Assembly (NCBI GenBank): GCA_903824575.1
Contig: CAIJXJ010000004.1
Coordinates: forward strand, 1 to 62,877
Length of the DNA: 62,877 bases
Source: an uncultured Methylobacillus sp.
GTDB taxonomy: Bacteria; Pseudomonadota; Gammaproteobacteria; Burkholderiales; Methylophilaceae
Direction: 5' to 3'
The position numbers and the translations under genes are program-made. The notes below the pieces were generated by a model. That model was not told where the DNA came from and made no database searches. It saw only the letters and a program-made list of their open reading frames with translations. Positions 44,182 through 56,454 of the stretch are shown piece by piece (the first letter of the stretch is position 1; each line of letters opens with the position of its first letter).

Positions 44182-44962
44182 TCGCATGAACAGAGGTTTA
44201 CGCAACATCGGTCACCGCTTCATTGATCGCATCTGGCGCCTGGGCTCTGCCTCGCGTTTCTTCTTCTATACGTTGGCGCTGTCTGGCGAGAGCCTGCGCC
44301 GTTTTCACCTGACTGTACGGGAAATATATTTTACCGGCGTGCTGTCCTTGATCATCATGCTGGTGTCGGCGCTATTTGTCGGAATGGTGCTGGGGTTGCA
44401 AGGCTATAACACCTTGCAGAAGTATGGTTCGTCCGATGCCATTGGCGTGCTGGTCGCGTTGTCCCTGGTACGTGAACTGGGTCCGGTGGTGACCGCCTTG
44501 CTGTTTGCTGGTCGCGCGGGTACTGCGATCACAGCCGAGATCGGCTTGATGAAGGCAACCGAACAACTCTCAGCCATGGAAATGATGGCGGTCAACCCGA
44601 TTGCTCGTGTGGTGGCGCCGCGCTTTTGGGCCGGCGTGATTTCAATGCCCTTGCTGGCTGCTCTGTTTTCCATGATGGGCGTATTTGGCGGCTATCTGGT
44701 AGCGGTGCCTCTGCTGGGGATAGATGATGGCGCTTTCTGGTCTCAGATGCAGGCTAGCGTGGATTTTCGAGAGGACATCGTCAATGGCGTCATCAAGAGT
44801 TTCGTCTTTGGTATCGCTTGCACCATCATTGCATTGTTTGAGGGTTATGACGCTCCGCCGACGGCAGAAGGCGTGAGCCGGGCCACGACACGGACTGTGG
44901 TCAATTCATCGCTTGCAGTGCTGGGACTGGATTTTGTGCTGACTTCCTTCATGATCGGCTAG
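44174..44962 (+). CDS. mlaE: Mla permease MlaE
   Basis: A 262-residue inner-membrane permease with about five to six helices; family segments are [24 protein letters not shown] and [20 protein letters not shown], the coupling-helix region. Overlap with mlaF (8 bases) and a 9-base gap to mlaD indicate one transcript. It binds MlaD and MlaB. Confidence 0.95.
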   Translation: MFDRMNRGLRNIGHRFIDRIWRLGSASRFFFYTLALSGESLRRFHLTVREIYFTGVLSLIIMLVSALFVGMVLGLQGYNTLQKYGSSDAIGVLVALSLVRELGPVVTALLFAGRAGTAITAEIGLMKATEQLSAMEMMAVNPIARVVAPRFWAGVISMPLLAALFSMMGVFGGYLVAVPLLGIDDGAFWSQMQASVDFREDIVNGVIKSFVFGIACTIIALFEGYDAPPTAEGVSRATTRTVVNSSLAVLGLDFVLTSFMIG

Positions 44963-44970
44963 GAGAAAAA

Positions 44971-45447
44971 ATGGACCGTACGACACTGGATTTATGGGTG
45001 GGAATTTTTGTGGCAGCCGGTGTGGCTGCGTTGGTTGGCTTGTCCATGAAGGTGGGCAACCTGACCTCATCGAATCTGGGCGTGACTTATTCCCTTCACG
45101 CCGATTACGAAAATATCGGCGGGCTCAAGGTGCGCGCACCGGTGAAGAGCGCGGGTGTGGTGGTGGGCCGCGTCGCAGACATTCATTTTGATGATACGAC
45201 CAAGGCGGCTGTGGTCACGGTGAATATCGATACGCGTTATCATTTTGATAAGGATACTATCGCACCGATCTATACCTCGGGGCTGCTGGGGGAACAGTTC
45301 ATCAGTTTACTCCCCGGAGGCAGCGACGAAAATCTGAAGAATGGTGACAAGATTGGCAAGGTGCAGAATGCGCTGGTGCTGGAAGATATGATAGGAAAAT
45401 TCCTTACCAGCAAGGCCTCAGAAACAAATGACAAGAAAGCAGAATAA
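44971..45447 (+). CDS. mlaD: MCE-domain lipid-binding protein MlaD
   Basis: A 158-residue periplasmic, membrane-anchored MCE protein. One N-terminal helix (LWVGIFVAAGVAALVGLSM) is followed by the MCE domain with YSLHADYENIGGLKVRAPVKSAGVVVGRV and IYTSGLLGEQFISLLPG. It makes a hexameric ring on MlaE. GGAG precedes the ATG. Confidence 0.95.
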   Translation: MDRTTLDLWVGIFVAAGVAALVGLSMKVGNLTSSNLGVTYSLHADYENIGGLKVRAPVKSAGVVVGRVADIHFDDTTKAAVVTVNIDTRYHFDKDTIAPIYTSGLLGEQFISLLPGGSDENLKNGDKIGKVQNALVLEDMIGKFLTSKASETNDKKAE

Positions 45448-45449
45448 GC

Positions 45450-46076
45450 ATGAAGAAGATGATTGGCTTGCTGGCAGCAGCAGTATTTGCATTTAGTACG
45501 GTTGCATTTGCCGATGTGGTGGCTCCAGATGTCCTGATCAAGACCACGGCAACCGAAGTTCTGGATATACTCAAGAAGGACAAGGACATTCAGAATGGCG
45601 ACACCAAAAAGATTGTCGCGTTGACGGAGGAGAAGATCCTTCCGCATTTCAATTTCGAGCGCATGTCGCAACTGGTGCTGGGGCGCAACTGGCCGAAGTC
45701 GAGCCGCGAGCAGCAGGAAAAATTCGTTGTTGAGTTCCGCAATCTGCTGGTTCGAACTTATTCCTCAGCGCTGTCCAAGTTCCGCAACCAGACCATGGAG
45801 TACAAGCCCTTGCGTTCGCAGCCGGGAGATACCAAGGTGGTGGTCAAGACTTTGATCCTGCAATCCGGTGGCCAACCGGTGAAGGTAGATTACAGTCTGG
45901 AAATGTTTGCCGAGGAATGGAAGGTCATTGATGTCACTATCGAAGATGTCAGCATCGTCACCAGCTATCGCAGCCAGTTTGATGAGACGATCAAGAAAGA
46001 TGGCATGGACATCCTGATCCAGAAGCTTGTCGACAAGAACAAGAGCGGCTCAAGTGCCGATAAGAAGCTAATCTGA
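45450..46076 (+). CDS. mlaC: periplasmic phospholipid carrier MlaC
   Basis: A 208-residue soluble periplasmic lipid shuttle with a signal peptide (KKMIGLLAAAVFAFSTVAFA). Typical segments are NFERMSQLVLGRNWPKSSREQQEKFV, LLVRTYSSALSKFRNQTMEY and WKVIDVTIEDVSIV. It sits 2 bases after mlaD and overlaps mlaB by one base. Confidence 0.93.
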   Translation: MKKMIGLLAAAVFAFSTVAFADVVAPDVLIKTTATEVLDILKKDKDIQNGDTKKIVALTEEKILPHFNFERMSQLVLGRNWPKSSREQQEKFVVEFRNLLVRTYSSALSKFRNQTMEYKPLRSQPGDTKVVVKTLILQSGGQPVKVDYSLEMFAEEWKVIDVTIEDVSIVTSYRSQFDETIKKDGMDILIQKLVDKNKSGSSADKKLI

Positions 46077-46375
46077 TGAGCCTGATCGAGCAACAAGGCG
46101 AACGTTTGGTCATCCACAGTGCCATGACGGTGGAAACCGTCAGCGCTCTGCTCTCGGAGAGCCTGTCGCTGTTCACGGGTAATGTTGAAATCGACCTGGG
46201 TGAAGTCGTTGATGTTGATTCCTCGGCCATTAGCCTGATGTTTGAATGGCTGCGCATGGCACAGAGTGCCAAAGTCAGTGTGACCTATGCCAACTTGCCA
46301 CCTACCATGATTAGCCTGGCTACCCTGTATGAAGTGCTGGGGCTGATTCCGCAGCGCGCAGGCACTGCCCATTAA
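46076..46375 (+). CDS. mlaB: STAS-domain protein MlaB
   Basis: A 99-residue cytosolic STAS protein that supports the MlaF ATPase. The STAS core VEIDLGEVVDVDSSAISLMFEWL has the conserved Asp-Ser pair seen in anti-sigma-antagonist-like proteins. It overlaps mlaC by one base. The operon order F-E-D-C-B is standard. Confidence 0.88.
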   Translation: MSLIEQQGERLVIHSAMTVETVSALLSESLSLFTGNVEIDLGEVVDVDSSAISLMFEWLRMAQSAKVSVTYANLPPTMISLATLYEVLGLIPQRAGTAH

Positions 46376-46408
46376 AGTGGTGGCCGGACGAAGTTCCGGC
46401 CGATTCAC

Positions 46409-47308
46409 ATGACACCCGCGATCCAGATTGAGCAGATACACAAGTCATTCGGCCCCCTGTCGGCACTGAATAACATCAACCTGAGCATTGAGCAGGGTGA
46501 GTTCTTCGCCCTGTTGGGACCCAATGGCGCGGGAAAATCGACCCTGATCAACCTGTTGGCCGGGTTGCTGCGGCCCACTAGCGGGCGTCTTGCCGTCATG
46601 GGCCATGATGTGGTTGAAGATTATCGCAACGCGCGACGGTGCCTTGGCGTGGTGCCGCAGGAACTGGTGTTTGATCCGTTTTTCACGGTGCGTGAGATGC
46701 TGCGCTTTCAGTCCGGCTATTTTGGCCTCGGGCCGGAGAACGACCCATGGATTGACGAAGTTATCGACAACCTTGGCTTGACCGACAAGGCCCACACCAA
46801 CATGCGACGTCTGTCCGGGGGCATGAAGCGGCGTGCGCTGATCGCACAGGCGCTGGCACACAGGCCACCGGTACTGGTTCTGGACGAGCCGACTGCGGGA
46901 GTGGATGTTGAATTGCGCCAGTTGTTGTGGCAGTTCATCCAGCGCCTGAACCGTGAAGGCATGACTATCATTCTGACCACGCATTATCTGGAAGAAGCCG
47001 AAACCCTGTGTTCGCGTGTCGCCATGTTAAAGCAGGGCGAGGTCGTGGCGCTGGATAGTACCGAGAATCTATTGAAGCGCGTGCCCGGCAAGAAATTGCG
47101 TCTCAAACTGGGGTCGGCCAGTTTGCCGCAGTCCTTGAGCCACTTGCTACGTAGCCAGGATGCTGACACCTTTACGCTGGCCCTGAACGAAGCGGCAGAG
47201 ATCGAGATGGTGCTGGCCGAATTGCGCGCGACAAATATCAGGGTCGAAGAGTTGCAGTTGATCGAGCCTGATCTGGAAGATGTGTTCATGGAGATTGTCC
47301 GCGCATGA
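46409..47308 (+). CDS. ABC-2 transporter ATPase, YadG-like
   Basis: A 299-residue ATPase. Walker A is GPNGAGKST, signature LSGGMKRRALIAQAL and Walker B VLVLDEPTAGVD. A C-terminal region of about 75 residues follows the ATPase. It is paired with the next permease gene (4-base overlap). In E. coli the YadGH pair sits by genes for envelope functions but has no proven substrate; in many betaproteobacteria it lies after mlaB as here, so an envelope lipid or toxin role is possible. Confidence 0.88.
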   Translation: MTPAIQIEQIHKSFGPLSALNNINLSIEQGEFFALLGPNGAGKSTLINLLAGLLRPTSGRLAVMGHDVVEDYRNARRCLGVVPQELVFDPFFTVREMLRFQSGYFGLGPENDPWIDEVIDNLGLTDKAHTNMRRLSGGMKRRALIAQALAHRPPVLVLDEPTAGVDVELRQLLWQFIQRLNREGMTIILTTHYLEEAETLCSRVAMLKQGEVVALDSTENLLKRVPGKKLRLKLGSASLPQSLSHLLRSQDADTFTLALNEAAEIEMVLAELRATNIRVEELQLIEPDLEDVFMEIVRA

Positions 47309-48060
47309 GGGGCGTCTGGACTTTGTTCAAGAAAGAGATCCTGCGTTTCTGGAAGGTGAGCTTTCAGACCGTGGCGGCGCCGGTCATCACCGCGCTGCTT
47401 TATTTGCTGATTTTCTCACATGTGCTGGAAAAACATGTTGAGGTGTATCCGGGCATCAGTTACACAGCGTTCCTGATCCCTGGGCTGATGATGATGTCGC
47501 TGTTGCAGAACAGCTTCGCCAACAGTTCGTCCAGCCTGATCCAGGCCAAGGTGATGGGCAATATCGTGTTTCTGTTGTTGACCCCTCTAGCCTATTGGGA
47601 AATTTTCCTGGCCTTCCTGGCCGCAGCGATTCTGCGCGGCGTGGTGGTGGGTTTCGCTGTATGGCTGGTGGCGCTGTTCTACGTCGATCTGCCACTTGCG
47701 CATCCGTGGTTGATTCTGGCTTTCGCCGTGCTGGGCGGTGCCCTGCTGGGGGCACTTGGCATAATCGCCGGTATCTGGGCGGAAAAATTTGATCAGATGG
47801 CGGCATTTCAGAATTTCATCATCATGCCGTTGTCGTTTCTGTCCGGCGTGTTTTATTCGATACATTCGCTGCCACCGGTGTGGCAGAAGTTGTCGCATTT
47901 GAATCCGTTTTTCTACATGATTGACGGTTTTCGCTATGGTTTCTTTGGTAGTGGCGACATGGACCCCGCGATCAGCCTGACCGTGGTCGGCATCAGTTTT
48001 TTGTTGTTGTCGTGGTTGACCTTGCACTTGCTCAAATGCGGCTACAAATTGAGAGGATAA
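47305..48060 (+). CDS. ABC-2 transporter permease, YadH-like
   Basis: A 251-residue inner-membrane protein with about six helices, with the ABC-2 permease signature (SFLSGVFYSIHSLPPVWQKLSHLNPFFYMIDGFRYGFFG split over residues 178-216). It overlaps the ATPase gene by 4 bases and ends 4 bases before bolA. Together they form a complete exporter of unknown substrate. Confidence 0.88.
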   Translation: MRGVWTLFKKEILRFWKVSFQTVAAPVITALLYLLIFSHVLEKHVEVYPGISYTAFLIPGLMMMSLLQNSFANSSSSLIQAKVMGNIVFLLLTPLAYWEIFLAFLAAAILRGVVVGFAVWLVALFYVDLPLAHPWLILAFAVLGGALLGALGIIAGIWAEKFDQMAAFQNFIIMPLSFLSGVFYSIHSLPPVWQKLSHLNPFFYMIDGFRYGFFGSGDMDPAISLTVVGISFLLLSWLTLHLLKCGYKLRG

Positions 48061-48064
48061 TGGC

Positions 48065-48310
48065 ATGCTGTCGGCAATAGACGTCAAAAATTACATCTTG
48101 CAGGGTTTGCCCTGCGAGCATGTCTCGGTGCAGGGCGACGATGGTCAGCATTTCGATGCCGTAATCGTCAGCCGGCAATTTGCTGGAAAAAGCCGGGTGG
48201 CACAGCATCAGTTAGTATATAAGGCATTGGGAGCGCGCATGCACTCTGAAATTCACGCGCTTTCCATGCGTACCTTCACGCCCGAAGCTTGGGCAAACAT
48301 AGAAAGTTAA
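48065..48310 (+). CDS. BolA/IbaG-family protein
   Basis: An 81-residue BolA-fold protein. The conserved His is in RVAQHQLVYKAL, with VSRQFAGKSRV and the last helix region ALSMRTFTPEAW typical of IbaG/YrbA. BolA proteins bind monothiol glutaredoxins through a bridging 2Fe-2S cluster; a CGFS glutaredoxin gene follows after 11 bases, which supports a partner pair. Location by murA and mla genes is as for E. coli ibaG. Confidence 0.92.
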   Translation: MLSAIDVKNYILQGLPCEHVSVQGDDGQHFDAVIVSRQFAGKSRVAQHQLVYKALGARMHSEIHALSMRTFTPEAWANIES

Positions 48311-48321
48311 GGGGTATTACC

Positions 48322-49894
<1,573 letters not shown>

Positions 49895-49904
49895 AGAACT
49901 TTTT

Positions 49905-50007
49905 GACAGGATTAACGGAATTTGTCGGATTGGCAGGATTTCAGGGCTGACTTTGTGGATGGATTGAGGTTTAATCCTGTAAATCATCGGAATCTGTTAA
50001 TCCTGTC
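49905..50007. repeat. GACAGGATTAAC inverted/direct repeat cluster
   Basis: GACAGGATTAAC (49905-49916) and GTTAATCCTGTC (49996-50007) are perfect reverse complements; between them lie partial copies (GGCAGGATTTC, TTAATCCTGTAAATC). The whole murA-hisG gap is made of this ACAGGATTNAC-type sequence, a repeat style I have seen in intergenic gaps of other proteobacteria. It can fold into a long hairpin. Confidence 0.6.
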
Positions 50008-50033
50008 CATCAAGCCTTCCCATTGAGAACACC

Positions 50034-50669
50034 ATGATTACCATTGCCTTATCCAAGGGACGTATCTTCGAGGAAACCACGCCATTGCTGGCGGCTGCGG
50101 GCATTACCCCGGCCGAGGATCCGGAAGCTTCGCGCAAGCTCATCATAGCCACCAATCGCGAAGAGGTGAGGCTTCTCATCGTGCGCGCCTCGGACGTGCC
50201 GACTTATGTACAGAATGGTGGCGCCGACCTCGGTATCGCGGGTCGTGACGTCCTGGTCGAGCATGGCGGCGAGGGGTTGTATCAGCCGCTGGATCTCAAA
50301 ATCGCGGAGTGCCGGATGATGGTGGCGGTACGCGAGGGCTTCGATTACCTCGGCGCCGCACGTAGTGGAGCACGCCTCAGGGTAGCAACCAAATATACAA
50401 GAATCGCTCGCGATCATTTTGCCGAAAAAGGCATGCATGTCGATCTCATCAAGCTGTATGGCTCGATGGAACTGGCGCCGCTGGTTGGGCTGTCGGACGC
50501 AATTGTCGATCTGGTCAGCAGCGGCAACACCTTGCGCGCCAATGGGCTGGTGGCAGTGGAAGAGATCATGGCCATCAGTTCGCGGTTGGTGGTGAATCAG
50601 GCCTCGCTCAAACTCAAACGGGCTCAAATTCAGCCGATTATCGATGCCTTTGCCGCAGCTGTTTTATAG
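50034..50669 (+). CDS. hisG: ATP phosphoribosyltransferase, short form
   Basis: A 211-residue enzyme for the first step of histidine synthesis (ATP plus PRPP). It lacks the C-terminal regulatory domain, so it is the short form that needs HisZ. Family landmarks are [35 protein letters not shown] and [16 protein letters not shown]. HisZ is not in the window. The leader is the repeat-rich gap after murA. It starts the run hisG-hisD-hisC. Confidence 0.95.
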   Translation: MITIALSKGRIFEETTPLLAAAGITPAEDPEASRKLIIATNREEVRLLIVRASDVPTYVQNGGADLGIAGRDVLVEHGGEGLYQPLDLKIAECRMMVAVREGFDYLGAARSGARLRVATKYTRIARDHFAEKGMHVDLIKLYGSMELAPLVGLSDAIVDLVSSGNTLRANGLVAVEEIMAISSRLVVNQASLKLKRAQIQPIIDAFAAAVL

Positions 50670-50677
50670 GAGAAATT

Positions 50678-51985
50678 ATGTTGAAGATCAGACGTTACAA
50701 TACTACCGACGCCACTTTTGATGCGTCATTGCATCAGTTGCTGGCCTTCGAAGGCGCGCAGGATGATCAGATTGATGTCGTGGTTGCTGGCATATTGAGC
50801 GATGTGAAGAAGCGCGGCGATGCGGCCGTGCTGGAATATACGCAGCGCTTTGATCGTCTGACGGCCGAGAGCATGCAGGATCTGGAACTGCCGCAGGCGC
50901 ATTTGCTTGATGCCTTGAGTGGTCTCCCGGCCGACCAGCGTGAGGCACTACAGGCGGCCGCGACACGGGTGCGGAGTTATCACGAGCGGCAGCTGATGAG
51001 TTCCTGGAGTTATACCGAGGCTGACGGCACCATGCTGGGCCAGCAGGTGACGGCACTTGATCGCGTCGGCTTGTACGTGCCGGGTGGCAAGGCGGCTTAC
51101 CCATCTTCGGTCTTGATGAATGCCATTCCGGCCAAGGTTGCCGGGGTGAAAGAATTGATCATGGTGGTGCCGACGCCAGGTGGCGAGAGAAATCCCCTGG
51201 TGCTGGCCGCTGCCGCTGTGTGCGGTGTCGATCGTGTGTTTTGCATTGGTGGCGCACAGGCGGTAGGCGCTCTGGCCTATGGTACAGCTACCGTGCCGCA
51301 GGTGGACAAAGTGGTGGGCCCTGGTAATGCCTATGTTGCTGCCGCCAAGCGTCGCGTGTTCGGCGTGGTCGGTATCGACATGGTGGCAGGGCCTTCTGAG
51401 ATCCTGGTGATCTGCGATGGCAAGACCAATCCGGATTGGGTGGCAATGGATCTGTTCTCGCAGGCTGAACACGATGAACTGGCGCAGGCCATCCTGTTGT
51501 CTCCAAGTGGCGAGTTCCTCGATCGCGTGGAGGAATCCATCAACCGGCTACTGGAAACCATGCCGCGCAAGAACATCATCACTGAATCGCTGGAGGGCCG
51601 TGGCGCCTTGATCAAGGTGCGCGACCTCGATGAAGCGGTAAAAATTGCCAATTACATTTCGCCGGAACATCTGGAACTCTCCGTCGATGATCCTGTGGCC
51701 CTATCCAAGAAGATCCGGCATGCAGGTGCCATCTTTATGGGCCGGCAGACCTGCGAGGCACTGGGCGATTATTGCGCCGGCCCCAACCACGTGCTGCCGA
51801 CCTCGCGTACCGCACGCTTCTCGTCCCCCTTAGGCGTTTATGACTTTCAGAAACGCAGCAGTCTGATCATGGTGTCGGAGGCCGGCGCGCAGACTCTGGG
51901 CCGCATCGCCTCGACTCTGGCGGATGGCGAGGGTTTGCAGGCACATGCCCGTTCGGCGGAGTACCGGTTGAAGTCGCTAAGTTAG
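50678..51985 (+). CDS. hisD: histidinol dehydrogenase
   Basis: A 435-residue zinc enzyme for the last two steps, histidinol to histidine, with NAD. Conserved parts are [40 protein letters not shown] and [21 protein letters not shown]. It is 8 bases after hisG and 2 bases before hisC. Confidence 0.96.
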   Translation: MLKIRRYNTTDATFDASLHQLLAFEGAQDDQIDVVVAGILSDVKKRGDAAVLEYTQRFDRLTAESMQDLELPQAHLLDALSGLPADQREALQAAATRVRSYHERQLMSSWSYTEADGTMLGQQVTALDRVGLYVPGGKAAYPSSVLMNAIPAKVAGVKELIMVVPTPGGERNPLVLAAAAVCGVDRVFCIGGAQAVGALAYGTATVPQVDKVVGPGNAYVAAAKRRVFGVVGIDMVAGPSEILVICDGKTNPDWVAMDLFSQAEHDELAQAILLSPSGEFLDRVEESINRLLETMPRKNIITESLEGRGALIKVRDLDEAVKIANYISPEHLELSVDDPVALSKKIRHAGAIFMGRQTCEALGDYCAGPNHVLPTSRTARFSSPLGVYDFQKRSSLIMVSEAGAQTLGRIASTLADGEGLQAHARSAEYRLKSLS

Positions 51986-51987
51986 CC

Positions 51988-53058
51988 ATGAGCCGTTTCT
52001 GGAGCCCCGTGGTTCATGAACTGACCCCTTATGTGCCGGGCGAGCAGCCAAAGCTCGCCAATTTGGTCAAGCTCAACACCAACGAAAATCCCTATGGACC
52101 CAGTCTCCGTGTGCTTGAAGCATTGCATGCAGTGGTGGGCGACACCCTGCGCTTGTATCCGGACCCGAATGCCGACCGCCTGAAACAGACGATCGCCGGA
52201 TATTTCGGCTTGAAAACAAATCAGGTGTTTGTCGGCAACGGATCTGATGAAGTGCTGGCGCATGTATTTCAGGCCTTGCTGAAGCATGACGCACCCATCT
52301 TGTTCCCGGACATCACCTACAGTTTCTATCCGGTGTACTGCAAGTTGTACGGTATTGCGTACCAGACTATTGCGCTGACAGACAATTTTGAGATCCGCAT
52401 GATGGATTATTTCCGTCCCAACGGCGGTATCATTTTTCCCAACCCGAATGCGCCGACCGGATGCCCATTGGCTTTAAGCGAGATCGAGCGTCTGTTGCAG
52501 AGCAATACGGGTTCGGTGGTGGTGGTGGATGAGGCCTACATCGATTTTGGCGGTGAGTCGGCAGCCCCTCTGGTCAATCTTTACCAAAATCTGCTGGTGG
52601 TGCATACCCTGTCAAAATCCAGATCGCTGGCAGGCCTGCGTCTGGGCTACGCGCTGGGGCATCCTGACCTGATCGAGGCTCTGACCCGGGTTAAGGATAG
52701 TTTCAATTCCTACCCGCTGGATCGCTTCGCCATTGCCGGTGGTGTCGCTGCTATGGAAGATCAGGATTATTTCGAAGCTACTCGCCATCAGGTCATGGCA
52801 ACGCGTCAGCGCCTGGTGAAGGAACTCGAGGACATGGGATTCAAGGTGTTACCGTCCGCTGCCAACTTCATCTTCGCTCGCCATCCCGCGCATGATGGCG
52901 CAACTCTCAGCGCAAAATTGCGTGAATGCAGCATCATCGTGCGCCACTTCGGCAAGCCAGCACGCATTGCTCCCTTTCTACGTATCACCATTGGCACGGA
53001 TGAACAGTGCCAGACGCTAGTCGATGCCTTGCGGGAAATTCTAGCGATCAATGCTTGA
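51988..53058 (+). CDS. hisC: histidinol-phosphate aminotransferase
   Basis: A 356-residue PLP aminotransferase. The fold type I landmarks are [20 protein letters not shown] (Asn), [10 protein letters not shown] (Asp) and the PLP Lys in [18 protein letters not shown]. It follows hisD at 2 bases. hisB is not next, so the remaining his genes lie elsewhere. Confidence 0.95.
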   Translation: MSRFWSPVVHELTPYVPGEQPKLANLVKLNTNENPYGPSLRVLEALHAVVGDTLRLYPDPNADRLKQTIAGYFGLKTNQVFVGNGSDEVLAHVFQALLKHDAPILFPDITYSFYPVYCKLYGIAYQTIALTDNFEIRMMDYFRPNGGIIFPNPNAPTGCPLALSEIERLLQSNTGSVVVVDEAYIDFGGESAAPLVNLYQNLLVVHTLSKSRSLAGLRLGYALGHPDLIEALTRVKDSFNSYPLDRFAIAGGVAAMEDQDYFEATRHQVMATRQRLVKELEDMGFKVLPSAANFIFARHPAHDGATLSAKLRECSIIVRHFGKPARIAPFLRITIGTDEQCQTLVDALREILAINA

Positions 53059-53102
53059 TTGATTTTTCCCCCGTCTCATCGTTAGGGAGTGCTCTTCACC
53101 TG

Positions 53103-53145
53103 ATCGGCCGTGGCATCAGTGGGCCGATTCCTTGCTTTTTCGTAA
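53103..53145 (+). terminator. terminator after hisC
   Basis: ATCGGCC (53103-53109) and GGCCGAT (53122-53128) form a 7-bp stem, followed by TCC TTG CTTTTT. A second pair, GGGCGCAT (53153-53160) and ATGCGCCC (53204-53211), lies further down and is spaced too far to be part of it. Together with the promoter below these fill the 300-base gap. Confidence 0.6.
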
Positions 53146-53290
53146 GCCTTTGGGGCGCATGTTTTTACCTGAATTTGTTGAATGGCATCTTTCGGATAAA
53201 TCGATGCGCCCTAAGAAAACCTGTCGCATGAGTCTGGTTCCAGACGCCATGATATTCTATTTTTTATATATAAATATTCTAAAATAGTCT

Positions 53291-53319
53291 TTTACATTAT
53301 TTGCTATCCTTCTTATAGT
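53291..53319 (+). promoter_or_regulatory. sigma-70 promoter of the YezD-led run
   Basis: TTTACA (53291-53296), 17 bases, TATAGT (53314-53319). The block from CTTTTACATTATTT through TTATAGTT is almost repeated before the gene at 62776 (TTTACA at 62719, TATAGT at 62742), including the same spacing, which supports a shared control. Confidence 0.72.
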
Positions 53320-53359
53320 TCACTCCGTTGTTTAAATAAACAGATTACGGACTTAAGTC

Positions 53360-53539
53360 ATGGCAGCTATTGACCATCAGCAACCGATCCCTTTGCAGAA
53401 CAGTACGAGTTCACAGGAAAGGCATGTGCTGGACAGCATTACCCGCGCACTTTCCGGTCTCAATTTCGGCTCTATCGAAATCGTGGTTCACGAAGGTAAG
53501 GTGACTCAGATCGAACGCAAGGAAAAGATCCGTATTTAG
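53360..53539 (+). CDS. YezD-family (DUF2292) small protein
   Basis: A 59-residue protein not large enough to stand out among longer frames. The conserved core is RALSGLNFGSIEIVVHEGKVTQIERKEKIR, split over residues 29-58: a short beta-hairpin unit with the ending QIERKEK that marks the YezD/DUF2292 family. I recall members next to sulfate or cysteine genes in other bacteria. It starts at ATG 53360 with AAG-rich sequence upstream, behind the promoter at 53291. It is the first gene of the sulfur island and sits before the porin. Its role is not known. Confidence 0.75.
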   Translation: MAAIDHQQPIPLQNSTSSQERHVLDSITRALSGLNFGSIEIVVHEGKVTQIERKEKIRI

Positions 53540-53684
53540 GATCATTTCTGCCTTGAATCCTGGGCTTCGCGCCTTGAATATTCAAGCGACCGGACATGCC
53601 GGAGCGAGTACATAACCGGCCTTCAGCGCACCGACCCAACCACAGGAGGAGCGCAAAACACCGATAATACATTAGGGGAACTGC

Positions 53685-55373
53685 ATGCAATTCAAGAGAA
53701 AATTAATCGCGTCACTGCTCATCGGCGGCGGCATTATTTCAGCGCCGCAAGTGGCACTCGCAAACGACAGTTCAGAACTGGAGCAACTGCGCCAACTAGT
53801 GCAGGAGCTTGACCAGAAGGTCAAGGTTCTGGCACGCAAGAGCGAGATCGCCTCAGAAGACGCGGCCGCTGCAAAGAAGGAAACCCCTATCGTCAAGGCC
53901 AGTGAAAAGGGCTTTGGTTTGCAATCTGCTGATGGGCAGAACGAAATCAAGCTGCGCGGCCTGATCCAGGAAGACTATCGTGCGTTCGACAGTGGCGCCA
54001 ATGAAGTACGCAACCGCAGCGATGCGCGTGCCGGCAGCCTTAATCCGATCACCGGATTCCATGACGCGAATGATACCTGGGTGGCACGCCGCCTGCGTCC
54101 AACCATCGAAGGTACGGTGTTTGGCAAATACGACTTCCGCTTCACAGAAGAATTTGCCGGCGGTAGCGCCTCGGTAGTCGATGCCTATGTTGATGGCCGC
54201 TTCAATCCGGCTTTCAACGTGCGAGTGGGTAAATACAAGCCCTTCGTCGGTCTCGAGCGCCTGCAAAGTGGTGGCGACATCAAGTTTATCGAAAGAAGTT
54301 ATATCTCCAACAATATCCTGCCTAACCGCGACCAGGGCGTGGCAATTTATGGTGGTGTACTCGACAACAAGTTGAACTATGCCTTCGGCCTCAATAACGG
54401 TGTGATTGATGGCGGCAATGCCACTACCGGCACCTCGTTCAGTGGTGACAAGGAATTCACCGGGCGCCTGTTTGCTTCCCCGTTCAAGGATTCTGACAAT
54501 GCACTGGCTGGCCTGAGCTTTGGTATTGGCGCGACCTATACCGATTCTACCGGCGAAAAAGCGCTTAACTGGACCGACGCACAGGCGGCCGATGGTTCGC
54601 GCAACGGTCTGCCGGCCTACGTGACTGAAGGTCAGCAAGTATTCTTCCGCTACAGTCCGGCAGTGATCGCGGACGGCAAACGTCTGCGCGTCACGCCACA
54701 GGCAAGTTACTACGTAGGTTCGTTTGGTCTTATCGGCGAATACGCCCGGGTTGAACAAGGCGTCAGTCTGGCCAGCGGTGGCTCGCCTGCAGGTGGTGGC
54801 AACAGCACAACATCTGGCACTCCACCGGCGGCAGTATCACAGACCGCATTGCAAACGGGTACTACTAATGTTCTGGCAGGCTCCAAGAGGAACTTGACGC
54901 ATGATGCCTGGCAAATCGCAGCGACCTATTTGTTGACGGGTGAGGATGCGTCCTTCAAGGGAGTGAAGCCCAAGCATGATTTTGATCTTGACAAGGGTGG
55001 TTGGGGAGCTTGGGAGCTGACTGGGCGCTATGCCGAATTTAGCTTGGATAGCGACACTTTCAAGAACGCAAGTGGCGTACTGGCTTCGCAAACCAGCGCG
55101 GATGCCACTGCAACCCTGTTGCAATCTTATGCCGATCCTACTTTGAGTGCCAGTCGTGCCAAGACCTGGACGGTAGGCGTCAACTGGTATCTGAATTCGA
55201 ATGCCAAGATCGTGCTGAATTACGCACAGACCACGTTTGATGGCGGCGCCACTTCAGGCCCTGCATACAACACGACGACCGGGGCCAGCAATAGTTACAA
55301 CGCAACCACCAACAAGGTCGCAGACCGGCCTGATGAGCGCGCCCTGCTTGCCCGCTTCCAGGTCTCATTTTAA
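53685..55373 (+). CDS. OprP/OprO-like outer-membrane porin
   Basis: A 562-residue outer-membrane beta-barrel. A signal peptide ([23 protein letters not shown]) is followed by a short coiled-coil (about 30-62, [21 protein letters not shown]), then the barrel with the OprP-like start [12 protein letters not shown] and [26 protein letters not shown], a family landmark (split). The C-terminus ends in Phe (RFQVSF), as BAM substrates do. Phosphate-selective and related anion porins have this form; because the next gene binds sulfate, a sulfate or anion channel is a reasonable inference. AGGGG lies before the ATG. Confidence 0.85.
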   Translation: MQFKRKLIASLLIGGGIISAPQVALANDSSELEQLRQLVQELDQKVKVLARKSEIASEDAAAAKKETPIVKASEKGFGLQSADGQNEIKLRGLIQEDYRAFDSGANEVRNRSDARAGSLNPITGFHDANDTWVARRLRPTIEGTVFGKYDFRFTEEFAGGSASVVDAYVDGRFNPAFNVRVGKYKPFVGLERLQSGGDIKFIERSYISNNILPNRDQGVAIYGGVLDNKLNYAFGLNNGVIDGGNATTGTSFSGDKEFTGRLFASPFKDSDNALAGLSFGIGATYTDSTGEKALNWTDAQAADGSRNGLPAYVTEGQQVFFRYSPAVIADGKRLRVTPQASYYVGSFGLIGEYARVEQGVSLASGGSPAGGGNSTTSGTPPAAVSQTALQTGTTNVLAGSKRNLTHDAWQIAATYLLTGEDASFKGVKPKHDFDLDKGGWGAWELTGRYAEFSLDSDTFKNASGVLASQTSADATATLLQSYADPTLSASRAKTWTVGVNWYLNSNAKIVLNYAQTTFDGGATSGPAYNTTTGASNSYNATTNKVADRPDERALLARFQVSF

Positions 55374-55411
55374 TCGTGACTCCATCATTTATATCATTTA
55401 AAGGATACCCA

Positions 55412-56419
55412 ATGAAAACCAAGACCTTCGTATTGACCACGCTGCTGGCGGCGCTGGCGCTAACTGCGCCGTTGCTGGCTTCGGCAGCAGATATCAGCCT
55501 GCTTAACGTGTCCTATGATCCGACGCGCGAACTGTATCAGGACTACAACGTGGCTTTCGCCAAGTACTGGAAAGCCAAGACCGGTGATAACGTCTCGGTA
55601 AAGGCTTCCCATGGCGGCTCGGGCAAGCAAGGACGGGCCGTGATCGACGGATTGGAAGCCGATGTCGTCACTCTGGCGCTGGCCTATGATATCGATGCCC
55701 TGTACGACAAGGCAAAGCTGATTCCAAAAGATTGGCAAAAGCGCTTGCCGAATAACAGTTCACCCTATACCTCTACCATTGTATTCCTGGTCAGGAAGGG
55801 CAATCCCAAAGGCATCCACGACTGGAATGACGTAGTCAAGCCGGGCGTGGAGGTGATCACGCCCAACCCCAAGACTTCCGGTGGTGCACGCTGGAATTAT
55901 CTGGCGGCTTGGGCCTATTCCTTGAAGCAGAACAACAACGACGAGACCAAGGCACGTGAATTCGTTGCCAAGCTCTATAAGAACGTGCCGGTGCTGGATT
56001 CCGGTGCGCGAGGATCAACCACCACTTTTGTCGAACGTGGCATTGGTGATGTGTTGTTGGCTTGGGAAAACGAAGCGTTCCTGGCGTTGAAAGAAACTCC
56101 GGGCAAGTTCGAGATCGTGGTGCCGTCGCTGTCGATCCTGGCTGAGCCACCGGTGTCTGTGGTGGACAAGGTAGTGGACAAACACAAGACGCGCGCCGTG
56201 TCGGAAGCCTACCTCAACTATTTGTATAGCGAAGAAGGGCAGGAAATTGCCGCCAAGAACTACTACCGTCCTACCTTGGAGTCGGTGGCCAAGAAGTATG
56301 AGCCGCAGTTCCCCAAGATCAATCTGGTTAAGATCGATGACGTGTTTGGCGGTTGGACCAAGACCCAGAAGACACATTTTTCCGATGGCGGTGTGTTCGA
56401 TCAGATCTACGCCAAGTAA
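55412..56419 (+). CDS. sbp: periplasmic sulfate-binding protein
   Basis: A 335-residue solute-binding protein of the sulfate/thiosulfate ABC family. A signal peptide ([24 protein letters not shown]) gives a mature start [17 protein letters not shown]. Sulfate-site segments are [12 protein letters not shown] and [16 protein letters not shown], with [10 protein letters not shown] in the second lobe. ATG 55412 has AAAGGA upstream. No permease (cysT, cysW) or ATPase (cysA) genes are near, so the transporter proper is elsewhere. It follows the porin at 39 bases. Confidence 0.93.
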   Translation: MKTKTFVLTTLLAALALTAPLLASAADISLLNVSYDPTRELYQDYNVAFAKYWKAKTGDNVSVKASHGGSGKQGRAVIDGLEADVVTLALAYDIDALYDKAKLIPKDWQKRLPNNSSPYTSTIVFLVRKGNPKGIHDWNDVVKPGVEVITPNPKTSGGARWNYLAAWAYSLKQNNNDETKAREFVAKLYKNVPVLDSGARGSTTTFVERGIGDVLLAWENEAFLALKETPGKFEIVVPSLSILAEPPVSVVDKVVDKHKTRAVSEAYLNYLYSEEGQEIAAKNYYRPTLESVAKKYEPQFPKINLVKIDDVFGGWTKTQKTHFSDGGVFDQIYAK

Positions 56420-56454
56420 GGTGCTGTAATGACCGCCCCGACAGGACAATTTTC

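Noticed and set aside
46409-48060. O-antigen or capsule exporter
   Set aside because: The ATPase and permease match the YadGH type, not Wzm/Wzt, and no polysaccharide genes are near.
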